From Schlegelella_A sp963778525 (lineage in GTDB: Bacteria; Pseudomonadota; Gammaproteobacteria; Burkholderiales; Burkholderiaceae_C), in contig CAVZUJ010000009.1 in the NCBI GenBank assembly GCA_963778525.1, positions 434,001 through 498,000 on the forward strand: DNA of 64,000 nt. Direction: 5' to 3'. Within the stretch, counting starts at the first letter, position 1; each line of letters begins with the position of its first letter. The position numbers and the translations under genes are program-made. A model generated the notes under the pieces. The model had not been told where the DNA came from and made no database searches. It was given only the letters and a program-made list of their open reading frames with translations. Of the stretch, positions 46,386-54,482 are shown piece by piece.

Positions 46386-47360
46386 ATGCGCACGGTCACG
46401 CTCGCGAGCGCGATCGACTTCGAGGGCTTCCGCGGCGCCTGCCGCGCCTTGTGGGCAGAACAGATCGAGCCAGGCCGAGTGGTCTGGCACCTCGCGCCAA
46501 GCGGGACCGGCGGTGCCGACGTTGTCACCCAGCCGGCGGCCGTCCCGGCGCCGCCGGCGCTGCACGTGCCATCTCGATTCTTGCCGCTGTGCAAGGACGC
46601 GATACGCCACGGCGATCCCGATTTCTTCGACCTGGCTTATCGATTGCTGTGGCGGCTTCAGACCGAACCTTCGCTTCGCCATGACCCGCTCGACGCCGAC
46701 TGGGTCGCCCTGGAAGCCATGGCCCGCCGCACATCGCCACCGCCCAGCAACGTCGCCGCCGCGCCGGCCTCTGGCGAAGCGCCAGCGACGCTGCCCCGCC
46801 TGCGCGACGCGCTCGAGCGCTGCCGCGAGTGCCCGATCGGCGCCCATGCGACGCAGGCGGTGCCGGGCGAAGGTCCGGTACGCGCACGCCTGATGTTCGT
46901 CGGCGAGCAGCCCGGCGATCAGGAGGATCTGCAGGGCCGGCCGTTCGTCGGGCCGGCCGGCCAGCTCTTCAGCCAGGCCCTCGCCCAGCTCGGCATCGAT
47001 CGACGCGAGGTCTACATCAGCAACGCCGTCAAGCACTTCAAGTTCGAGATGCGCGGCAAGAGACGGATCCACAAGACGCCTTCGCAGCAGGAAGCGGCGG
47101 CCTGCCTGCACTGGCTGGAAAGCGAGATCGCGCTCGTCGACCCGGGCGCCCTCGTCGCCCTGGGCGCGACGGCGGCGCGCCAGCTGATGGGCGCGCCGAT
47201 CGCGGTGACGCGCCAGCGTGGCCAATGGCTGAAGCGCGCCGACGGCCGCCACGTCTTCATCACCCTGCATCCTTCGGCGCTGCTGCGCGTCGAGCCCGAA
47301 GACAAGGAGGCGGCGTACGCGGCCTGGCTCGCCGATCTTCGCAAGGCGGTGGCGCTGTAA
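46386..47360 (+). CDS. udgX: UdgX-type uracil-DNA glycosylase with a shortened N-terminal DUF4130-like part
   Basis: 324 residues. From about residue 140 it is a family-4/UdgX glycosylase: CRECP (146-150), GEQPGDQED (173-181), the UdgX-specific KRRIH loop (225-229, His229 being the expected covalent nucleophile) and HPSALLR (295-301). Cys146, Cys149 and Cys240 suit an Fe-S cluster; the position where a fourth Cys is expected appears to be Val257. Residues 1-115 look like only the first half of DUF4130, the domain often fused to UdgX; its later half is absent. UdgX removes uracil and crosslinks to the site. Confidence 0.85.
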   Translation: MRTVTLASAIDFEGFRGACRALWAEQIEPGRVVWHLAPSGTGGADVVTQPAAVPAPPALHVPSRFLPLCKDAIRHGDPDFFDLAYRLLWRLQTEPSLRHDPLDADWVALEAMARRTSPPPSNVAAAPASGEAPATLPRLRDALERCRECPIGAHATQAVPGEGPVRARLMFVGEQPGDQEDLQGRPFVGPAGQLFSQALAQLGIDRREVYISNAVKHFKFEMRGKRRIHKTPSQQEAAACLHWLESEIALVDPGALVALGATAARQLMGAPIAVTRQRGQWLKRADGRHVFITLHPSALLRVEPEDKEAAYAAWLADLRKAVAL

Positions 47361-47432
47361 GGTCCTTCACGATCCCGCGACCAGCAGGGGCGGCGCCAGC
47401 CGCGACCTCAACCCCCTGCGATCGGAGATTTC

Positions 47433-47735
47433 ATGAAGACCCTCAATTCCAGCCTGATCTGCGTGTGCCTGGCGCTTGCCGGCGCGGGCACGGCGTTCGC
47501 CGCCGACGACGCGATGATGAAGAAGCCCGACGCCATGAGCAACGACGCCATGGCCAAGAAGGATGCGATGACGATGCAGCAATGCAAGGACCACATGGCG
47601 ATGGCGAAGAAGGACGCCATGGCCAAGAAGGACGACGCCATGATGAAGAAGGACGCCATGTGCGACGACATGATGAAGAAGGACGCGATGATGAAGAAGC
47701 CCGACGCGATGGCTGCCGACCCGATGAAGAAGTAG
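47433..47735 (+). CDS. Secreted MxKDx pentapeptide-repeat protein
   Basis: 100 residues: a signal peptide ending TAFAADD, then near-periodic repeats of DAMMKK, DAMAKK and DAMMKKDAM. This fits the small Met/Lys/Asp-rich MXKDX repeat family found in betaproteobacteria. Two Cys lie in the repeat part. Function is unknown; the Met-rich pattern could bind copper or silver, which is inference only. Confidence 0.9.
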   Translation: MKTLNSSLICVCLALAGAGTAFAADDAMMKKPDAMSNDAMAKKDAMTMQQCKDHMAMAKKDAMAKKDDAMMKKDAMCDDMMKKDAMMKKPDAMAADPMKK

Positions 47736-47853
47736 CGAGCGGTCGAAACAGACCCGTCCTACAGCCCGCTCGGGCATCGCCTGACCGGGCCATTCCCTGG
47801 CCGATGCTTCAATGGGTCGAACGCCTGCGGGCAACTCGAAGGAAGCACGGGCC

Positions 47854-48360
47854 ATGAACGACACCACCGATCAACGCGAGCTCCTGTGGAAGCTCATCAA
47901 GAACACGCGTTTCGCGATGTTCACGACGCGCCACGGCAATGGCCATCTGCATGCGCGCCCGATGACGACGCAGAACAAGAACGGGATCGGCCCCGACGAG
48001 AGCCTGTGGTTCTTCATGTCGAAGAAGGGCGACCCGGTCGACGACCTGAAGGCCGATCCGGTGGTCAATGTCGTCTACGCCAACCCGTCCGAGGACAGCT
48101 ACGTCTCCGTCTCCGGCACGGCGGCGATGATCGAGGACCAGGCCAAGAAGGACCAGCTTTGGAGCAAGCTGGCCGAGGCCTGGTTTCCGGGTGGCTCGAG
48201 CGACCCGGACCTGGCGCTGGTCCAGGTGCAGATCGTTCACGCCAACTATTGGGATGTGAAGGAAAGCAAGATCGTCCAGCTCTACACCATGGCCAAGGCC
48301 GCGGTCACGGGCAAGCCGCCGACGGAGCTGGGCGAGCACGGCGTCGTGCGCATGCGCTGA
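47854..48360 (+). CDS. Pyridoxamine 5'-phosphate oxidase family protein (general stress protein 26-like)
   Basis: 168 residues from ATG 47854 (MNDTTDQRELL). The split-barrel flavin fold of general stress protein 26 shows: RFAMFTTRHGNGHLHARPM, LWFFMSKKGDPVDDLK and VNVVYANPSEDSYVSVSG. It probably binds FMN or FAD; function beyond stress association is unknown. Confidence 0.9.
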   Translation: MNDTTDQRELLWKLIKNTRFAMFTTRHGNGHLHARPMTTQNKNGIGPDESLWFFMSKKGDPVDDLKADPVVNVVYANPSEDSYVSVSGTAAMIEDQAKKDQLWSKLAEAWFPGGSSDPDLALVQVQIVHANYWDVKESKIVQLYTMAKAAVTGKPPTELGEHGVVRMR

Positions 48361-48509
48361 CGGCCGAGGCCGCCACGGCGGCACAAGGTCACGGCGCGGC
48401 ACGTTTTGCGCGCAGTGCCATCGATCTGCGGCAGAAGGCTGGCGCTGTTCAGCGCTTCGGGAAGGCAGGCGCGCCGATAAGGTATCGACACCCGCTTCGG
48501 GAGATGCCC

Positions 48510-48836
48510 ATGAGACACGCCCCTTCCACGCTGCACTTTTCGCATGCCTTCGGCGCTTCGGCGCCGGCAGGAGCCATCGAATGGGAAGAGCTGCCGTCGC
48601 TGGCCGGCTCGCTCGCCGATCGGCTGGTGATGCTGGGCAATCGCCACATCGGCACGGCCGCGGCTCGCTTTCGCTCCGGCGCAGCGGCGCCGACCGCCGG
48701 CTCGCCCTGGGACAGCACGCGTCCTGCAGAGCTCGAGACGACCGTCGTGTCGCAACCTTTTCGCGAGCCCCTGCAAGGCGTCGCAATCCGCGAAGTGAAC
48801 GAACCGGACGTCTTCCGCCACTTCTTCGGCGCCTGA
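48510..48836 (+). CDS. Hypothetical protein
   Basis: 108 residues from ATG 48510, chosen because GGGAG lies 6 bp before it; a second ATG at 48504 has no room for a ribosome site. The sequence (MRHAPSTLHFSHAFG...) is not one I recognise. It lacks a signal peptide or membrane segment. It ends with a Phe-rich RHFFGA. Confidence 0.6.
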   Translation: MRHAPSTLHFSHAFGASAPAGAIEWEELPSLAGSLADRLVMLGNRHIGTAAARFRSGAAAPTAGSPWDSTRPAELETTVVSQPFREPLQGVAIREVNEPDVFRHFFGA

Positions 48837-48918
48837 GTCCGCGCCCGTTTCGATCGCGGCCGCCGCGCGCCCTGCGCGTCGCCGCTATGCTCGGCGTCTT
48901 CGTTTCGCTGGGCTTGCC

Positions 48919-49432
48919 GTGACCGATCCCGCCCCCGTCTTGCCGCCCACGACCCTCGCCCACTCCGCGCTGGTATTGGGAAGACTTCCAGGTCGGCCAG
49001 ACGCGCGAGTTCGGCAGCCTGCTCGTGACCCGGCAAGACGTGCTCGACTTCGCCCGCAAGTTCGATCCGCAGCCGTTTCACCTCGACGACGCCGCCGCCG
49101 AGCACTCGCTGTTCGGCAAGCTCGCCGCCAGCGGCTGGCATACCTGCGCGATGGCGATGCGACTGCTGTGCGATGGCTATCTGCTCGAATCGGCTGCTCT
49201 CGGCTCACCGGGGGTCGAGCAATTGGCCTGGCCCAAACCGGTCTTTCCCGGCGACACCTTGCGCATGCGCTGGACCGTGGTGGCAACGCGCGCACTTGCG
49301 ACCCGACCGGCCGTTGGCCTGGTTCGCAGCCATTCGGAGGTGCTGAACCAGCACGGCGAAGTCGTGCTGACAATGCAAGGCGCCGGGTTCTTTCGCCGGC
49401 GCCATCCTGCGGCGCCCGCTCCGATGGCGTGA
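48919..49432 (+). CDS. MaoC-family (R)-hydratase-like protein, frameshifted near its start
   Basis: GTG 48919 begins TDPAPVLPPTTLAH in one frame; the rest of the protein is in another frame, WYWEDFQVGQ and then LLVTRQDVLDFARKFDPQPFHLDD, the MaoC hot-dog signature with the Asp/His active-site segment. No start codon exists in the second frame between the nearby stop at 48920 and WYWEDF. A one-base loss near 48965-48971 would join the parts. The C-terminal SHSEVLNQHGEVVLTMQG is typical. Substrate would be a 2-enoyl-CoA. Confidence 0.8.
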
Positions 49433-49569
49433 TTTTGTTGTGTCGCGCCGCCCGTTCGCCGCAGGCCGACGGGCAACGCAAGGCGCGACAATGCGGACTC
49501 ACTCCGCGCAGTGGAAGCCTTGGGGGTGTTCGCCGGCTGGCGACGCGCCGCCGCGGAGCCCTGACTCGC

Positions 49570-51185
49570 ATGGCAATCAACCCGGCACAAGCGATCGACG
49601 AAGAAGGGGAGCCCGGTGGCACCCCGTCCGGATTCGGCCATGCGCTGCCGGCCGGCACGCGGCTGCGCGACTACGAGATCACCGGTCTGGTCGGTGAAAG
49701 CGGCTTCGGATTCGTCTACCTCGGCTGGGACCACTCGCTGCAGCGCAAGGTCGCCGTCAAGGAGTACATGCCGGCCTCGATGGCCTCTCGCGTCAGCGGC
49801 TCGTCGGCCATCGTCGTCAAGTCCGAGCGCCATCTCGATACCTTCAAGGCCGGCCTGAAGAGCTTCGTCAACGAGGCCCGTCTGCTCGCCCGCTTCGACC
49901 ATCCTTCCCTCGTCAAGGTCTATCGCTTCTGGGAGGAGAACGGCACCGCCTACATGGTCATGCCCTTCTACGAAGGCCCGACCCTGAAGACCGCCCTCGC
50001 CGAGCTCGGCCACGTGCCCAGCGAAGGCGAGCTCAGGGCCTGGCTGAAGCCGGTGCTCAACGCGGTGACGGTGCTGCACGACGGCGAGACCTGGCATCAG
50101 CACATCGGCCCCGACTCGATCATGTTGACGCCGGTCGGACCGGTGCTGCTCGGATTCGCTTCCGCCGAACATGCGATCGCAGCCATGAATCACACGCCGG
50201 CCGCGGCGCTCAAGCCCGGTTTCGCGGCGATCGAGCAATACGGTGGCATCGCCGAAACCACGCGCGGCCCCTGGACAGACCTTTACGCCCTGGCCGCCGT
50301 CGTCTATGCCGCGATCACGGGCGAGGATCCAGCGCCGGCCGCCGATCGCCTCGCCGACGATCGCCTGCCCGCGCTGGCAACGATCGCCGCGGGCCTGTAC
50401 AGCGCCAGCTTCCTCGGCGCCATCGACGCCGCACTCGCCGTCCAGCCCGAACGGCGGCCGCGCGATCATCTCCGGTTCCGGGCCCTGATGGGCGATATCG
50501 AAACGCCCGAGCGCCTCGAGCTGGCACCGCGCCTGGACCTGATGCAAGAGCCCTTCGGCGGCGGCGTCGAGGGCCCGCGGGAAGTCACGGTGCCCGACGG
50601 ACCTCTTTCGCAACCCGCCACGCACAACCCGGGAGCCTCGTCGTCAGCGGGCGACAAGGCTCGGGCCGCGCCGCGGTCGGCGCCGGCGGTCGGCGTCGCC
50701 GCGCGCGTCCGCGAGCGTGGCGCGCCGTCGTGGATGCGCCTCGGCCGGACAAGTCGCGCCTTCGGCAGCCGGGCGATCTACGGCCTGGTCGCCGTCACCG
50801 GAGTTCTCATCGGCGTCGCGGTGCTGGCACTCGATTTCTATGGCCGCCAGGGCACGCGCGTCGCTCCCGCCAGCGCGGCGCCGCCGGCCGCTTCCGCCAC
50901 CGCGCTCGTCGCCCGCGTGCCTGCGTCAGCCGTTGCGATGCCGCTCGTCGCGGCGTCGGCATCGGCATCGGCATCGACGTCGACGTCAGTGTCTGCAATG
51001 GCAGCGGTACCGGGCCCGACGCCCGAGGCTGCGACCGTCCCGCCGGTGCGCGCCTCCGCGCCTGAACAAGCGGCGCCGGCAAGTCCGGCCGAGCGCCAGG
51101 CGCGTTGCCTCGACATCCTGCAGAAGGCTTCGCTCGAGCCGATCAGCCAAGCCGATACCGCTTTTTCAAGAAGGAATGCAAATGA
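49570..51185 (+). CDS. Membrane-anchored pseudokinase (Ser/Thr kinase fold) of the first module
   Basis: About 538 residues. The N-lobe keeps the G-loop GESGFG, Lys64 (VAVKEYMP) and Glu102. The catalytic loop HRDIAPDN of its paralogue is HQHIGPDS (176-183) and DFG is GFA (195-197), so the catalytic Asp, loop Asn and metal Asp are gone. A single membrane helix lies at about 403-424, followed by an Ala/Ser/Pro-rich region. The reading frame changes near 51167-51175: the paralogue-like ending FFKKECK and stop TGA 51183-51185 lie in another frame, one base missing. That stop overlaps the lipoprotein start as ATGA. Confidence 0.82.
49725..50025 (+). repeat. 301-bp perfect direct repeat, copy 1 (within the pseudokinase gene)
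   Basis: Every base from 49725 to 50025 equals 52757-53057 in the downstream kinase gene. Identity drops at once on both sides. It codes for the kinase N-lobe up to the hinge. Because third positions are identical as well, this is recent gene conversion or recombination, or a very recent duplication with later selection elsewhere. Confidence 0.95.
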
Positions 51186-52396
51186 AGCCCTGCCTCGGGG
51201 CGTGCCGATCCGGTTCGCTCATTTCCTTCGTCGTCGCCAGCCTCCTGTTCGTCGCCGGCTGCACTCCCGGCGGACCGCAGACCTTCGAGAAGGCCGCAGC
51301 CGAGGCCACCGACAACCTCGTCGCCCAGACCAGCCAGCTGCCGTCGTTCCTGGCCAAGTTCGAATCGACCCTGTCGCAGCCCGACGCCAGCGCGCCGAAG
51401 CGCAGCATCGTCCTCGACCCGATGCTCGATCTGGTCACCGGCCAGCAGACCGAAACGACCAAGTTGCTCGAACGCCGCGTCACGCAACGCATCGGCCTGA
51501 AGTTTCCGCAGTTCGAATTCCTGCCGTTTCAGCCCGGCAATCTGACGAAGGCCCGCTACTTGATGACCGGCACCGTGTCGCGGGTCGCCTCGGATGGGCC
51601 GCGGCGCGAGGTTCGCATCAGCCTGGCCCTCGTCGACATGAAGACGACATTGATCGTGGCCCAGGCGTCGGCCCTGGCGCTCGAGGAAAATCTCGACGCG
51701 ACGGCAACGCCGTATTACAAGGACAGCCCGGTCCTGATCAAGGACAAGGTGGTCGAGGGTTATGCCAAGACCACAGGTGCCCCTGTCGGCCAGCATGCCG
51801 ACCCGTACTACATGGCACGGATCGCGGCGTCGAGCGTGATCAGCGAGGCGACGACGCTCTACAACGCCGAGCGCTATCAGGACGCGCTCGGCCAGTATCA
51901 GACCGCACTCGCCACGCCCGAAGGCAAGCAGCTGCGCGCCGAGAGCGGCGTGTACCTCACGAACATGAAGCTCGGCCACGTCGCCGAAGCCGAGCAGGCC
52001 TTCGGCCGCATCGTCGCACTCGGAATCGCCTACAACGAGCTCGGCGTCAAGTTCCTGTTCAACCCGGGCAGCACCGAATTCTGGTCGGACCCGAAGATCA
52101 GCGGCGCCTATGCGATGTGGCTGCGCCAGATCGGCCGCGAGGCCGTCGCCGCGGGCAGCTGCATGAAGATCGTCGGCCACACCAGCAAGACCGGGCCCGC
52201 CGCGATCAACGAGGCCATTTCGCTCAAGCGCGCCAGCTACATCCGCCAGCGCCTGGTGGCGGAGCAGCCGGTGCTCGCGGCGCGCACGCAAGTCGAGGGC
52301 ATGGGGTTTCGCCAGAACATCGTCGGCAGCGGCACCGACAATGCGTTCGACGTGCTCGACCGCCGCGTCGAGTTCAAGATCCTGCCTTGCGGCTGA
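51182..52396 (+). CDS. TPR/OmpA-like lipoprotein of the first module
   Basis: 404 residues from ATG 51182, overlapping the pseudokinase stop (ATGA). The signal peptide ends in lipobox FVAGC (Cys27). An N-terminal domain of about 160 residues (VLDPMLDLVTGQQTETTKLL...ARYLMTGTVSRV) looks FlgO/CsgG-like. A short TPR-like segment follows (YNAERYQDALGQYQTALATP). The C-terminal OmpA-type peptidoglycan-binding domain ends with IVGHTSKTG, IRQRLV and DRRVEFKI. It probably links outer membrane, peptidoglycan and the kinase's periplasmic tail. Confidence 0.87.
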   Translation: MKPCLGACRSGSLISFVVASLLFVAGCTPGGPQTFEKAAAEATDNLVAQTSQLPSFLAKFESTLSQPDASAPKRSIVLDPMLDLVTGQQTETTKLLERRVTQRIGLKFPQFEFLPFQPGNLTKARYLMTGTVSRVASDGPRREVRISLALVDMKTTLIVAQASALALEENLDATATPYYKDSPVLIKDKVVEGYAKTTGAPVGQHADPYYMARIAASSVISEATTLYNAERYQDALGQYQTALATPEGKQLRAESGVYLTNMKLGHVAEAEQAFGRIVALGIAYNELGVKFLFNPGSTEFWSDPKISGAYAMWLRQIGREAVAAGSCMKIVGHTSKTGPAAINEAISLKRASYIRQRLVAEQPVLAARTQVEGMGFRQNIVGSGTDNAFDVLDRRVEFKILPCG

Positions 52397-52490
52397 TCGC
52401 GGAGCGGCGCCCCGGCGTCCGATGAACCGGGCTCGGGGCATCATCTCTTGCCCGCGCCGGCCGCTTGCGTAAGCTCGCGCCGGACCGACC

Positions 52491-54482
52491 ATGGCCACCA
52501 TTCCTCCGGACAACGCCGACGACGAAGAGCGAACCATCGTTCGGCCTTCTTCTGCGCGCGCCGGCGGCGCGATGGCCCCGACCGCGGCGATCGCCTTCCC
52601 CGCGTCGATCCCGCCCACCGCGCCTATGCCGCCGGCGAGCGCGCCGCGCGCCGCAGCGATGGCGCTCGGTCACGTCCTGTCGCCCGGAACGCGGCTGCGC
52701 GACTACGAGATCACCGGCCTGATCGGCGAAGGCGGCTTCGGCATCGTCTACCTGGCCTGGGACCACTCGCTGCAGCGCAAGGTCGCCGTCAAGGAGTACA
52801 TGCCGGCCTCGATGGCCTCTCGCGTCAGCGGCTCGTCGGCCATCGTCGTCAAGTCCGAGCGCCATCTCGATACCTTCAAGGCCGGCCTGAAGAGCTTCGT
52901 CAACGAGGCCCGTCTGCTCGCCCGCTTCGACCATCCTTCCCTCGTCAAGGTCTATCGCTTCTGGGAGGAGAACGGCACCGCCTACATGGTCATGCCCTTC
53001 TACGAAGGCCCGACCCTGAAGACCGCCCTCGCCGAGCTCGGCCACGTGCCCAGCGAAAGCGAGCTGCGGGCCTGGCTCAATCCCTTGCTCGATGCCTTGA
53101 CGGTGATGCACGCCGCGCAGTGCTTCCATCGCGACATCGCGCCCGACAACATCCTGCTGACCGAGCGGGGTCCGCTCCTGCTCGATTTCGGCGCGGCGCG
53201 ACGCGTCATCGGCGACATGACGCACGCCCTCACCGTCGTCCTCAAACCGGGCTATGCACCGATCGAGCAATACGGCGACGTGGCCTCGATGACGCAGGGC
53301 GCCTGGACCGACATCTACGCGCTCGCTTGCGTCGTCTACTACGCGATCACGGGCAAAACGCCGATGTCGTCGGTCGAACGGCTGATGGACGACCGGCTCG
53401 AGCCTTTGGCCACGCTCGCCGCCGGCCGCTACGGGCCGGCCTTCCTCGGCGCCGTCGACGCGGCGCTCGCAGTGCGGCCGCAGGATCGACCGCAGACCGA
53501 AGCCCAGTTTCGCACCCTGCTCGACGCCGACCTGCCGGCGCCTGCGCTGCTCCCGCCGGCTTCGGCACCCACTCCGCGCCACGAGACGTTCGCCGGCACC
53601 GAACAGCACTCCTACTCGACCGTTCCCGGCACGCTCCTGCCGATACTGGCCACGCAGTTGCAGGCCCGCGCACCGGCCGAGTCGGTGCTTCCGGCCGACG
53701 CTGCCGACGAGTCAGCCTCCGACTTCGCCGCCAGCACCGGCGCAGCGAGCCTGGCACCGATGGCGCCCGATTCGATATCGCCGGCACCGCGAAGCCATGC
53801 CGAACCGCGACCGCGGGCCAGCCGCATGCCCCTGGTTGTCGTCGTTGTGCTCATCGCGGCGCTGGGCATTGGCGTGCTCCTGTTCTGGGCCCTGCAGAAA
53901 CGCGGCGCCGATGACGGTGCGAAGGCGATCGGCGAGGCCGCCTCCACAGTCGCCTCACCGCCCGCGTCGGCTGCGCCTGCGCTTGCAGCAGTACCTATGC
54001 CTGTACCTGCAGCATCGACGGTCGCAGCGCCGCCCCCTGCCTCGGCGTCGATGCCTCCGATCGGGCCCGCGAGCTCGAGCCTCGGCGTTCCTGCCATCGT
54101 CGCACCCGTGCCACCACCGGCGGCCAGCGTGACGGAGCCCGTTCGGCCGCCCGCCAACGTCGCGCCTGCACCCACGGCCCCGGTCACATCGGGCAGCGGG
54201 CGCGAGCCGGCCGCGGCAACGCCGCACGAGACATCCGCAACGCCGCACGAGACACCGGCAACGCCACACGACACCTCGGGCTCGCCGGCCTCACCGACCC
54301 CTTCGATGCGGCCGCGCCGCGAGCCGGCAACCGGCGCGCGCGTGCAGACGCCGGCGGAGCCCCATGCCGAGACGCCCCGCCGCCCGGCGGCGGGCGCCCG
54401 TTGCAGTGATATTCTGCAAAAGGCTTCGCTGGAGCCTTTGACCGCCGAAGAAGCGGACTACCTGAAGAGGGAGTGCAGATGA
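52491..54482 (+). CDS. Membrane-anchored Ser/Thr protein kinase of the second module
   Basis: 663 residues. A complete Hanks-type kinase domain spans about 70-345: G-loop GEGGFG (79-84), Lys101, Glu139, HRD (213-215) with PDN, and DFG (232-234). A single membrane helix lies at about 447-468 (MPLVVVVVLIAALGIGVLLF). The periplasmic part is Pro/Ala-rich with three 7-residue ATPHETS-type repeats, ending in CSDILQKASLEP...YLKREC, a two-Cys motif shared with the pseudokinase. The stop overlaps the next lipoprotein start. Confidence 0.9.
   Translation: MATIPPDNADDEERTIVRPSSARAGGAMAPTAAIAFPASIPPTAPMPPASAPRAAAMALGHVLSPGTRLRDYEITGLIGEGGFGIVYLAWDHSLQRKVAVKEYMPASMASRVSGSSAIVVKSERHLDTFKAGLKSFVNEARLLARFDHPSLVKVYRFWEENGTAYMVMPFYEGPTLKTALAELGHVPSESELRAWLNPLLDALTVMHAAQCFHRDIAPDNILLTERGPLLLDFGAARRVIGDMTHALTVVLKPGYAPIEQYGDVASMTQGAWTDIYALACVVYYAITGKTPMSSVERLMDDRLEPLATLAAGRYGPAFLGAVDAALAVRPQDRPQTEAQFRTLLDADLPAPALLPPASAPTPRHETFAGTEQHSYSTVPGTLLPILATQLQARAPAESVLPADAADESASDFAASTGAASLAPMAPDSISPAPRSHAEPRPRASRMPLVVVVVLIAALGIGVLLFWALQKRGADDGAKAIGEAASTVASPPASAAPALAAVPMPVPAASTVAAPPPASASMPPIGPASSSLGVPAIVAPVPPPAASVTEPVRPPANVAPAPTAPVTSGSGREPAAATPHETSATPHETPATPHDTSGSPASPTPSMRPRREPATGARVQTPAEPHAETPRRPAAGARCSDILQKASLEPLTAEEADYLKRECR
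52757..53057 (+). repeat. 301-bp perfect direct repeat, copy 2 (within the active kinase gene)
   Basis: Identical to 49725-50025. It ends in the hinge region (HVPSE), directly before the part of the kinase where the two proteins diverge and the catalytic motifs are lost in copy 1. Confidence 0.95.
54216..54278 (+). repeat. 21-bp tandem repeat x3 in the kinase linker
   Basis: Three 21-bp units starting GCAAC encode ATPHETS, ATPHETP and ATPHDTS. They lie in the periplasmic Pro/Ala-rich linker of the active kinase. Such repeats change in number readily and could vary linker length. Confidence 0.85.

Noticed and set aside
47500..47730. Repeated GATGAAGAAG-like DNA as a satellite repeat
   Set aside because: It is the coding repeat of the MxKDx protein and is in frame throughout.
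50950..51010. Short tandem GCATCG/GACGTC-type run in the pseudokinase gene as a CRISPR-like or regulatory repeat
   Set aside because: It encodes an Ala-Ser-Thr linker in frame; units are only 6 bp with no spacers.
48919..52425. A 1168-residue open frame joining maoC start, pseudokinase and beyond
   Set aside because: Only 49570 to about 51170 codes in this frame. The flanks are other-frame sequence of maoC and the lipoprotein gene.
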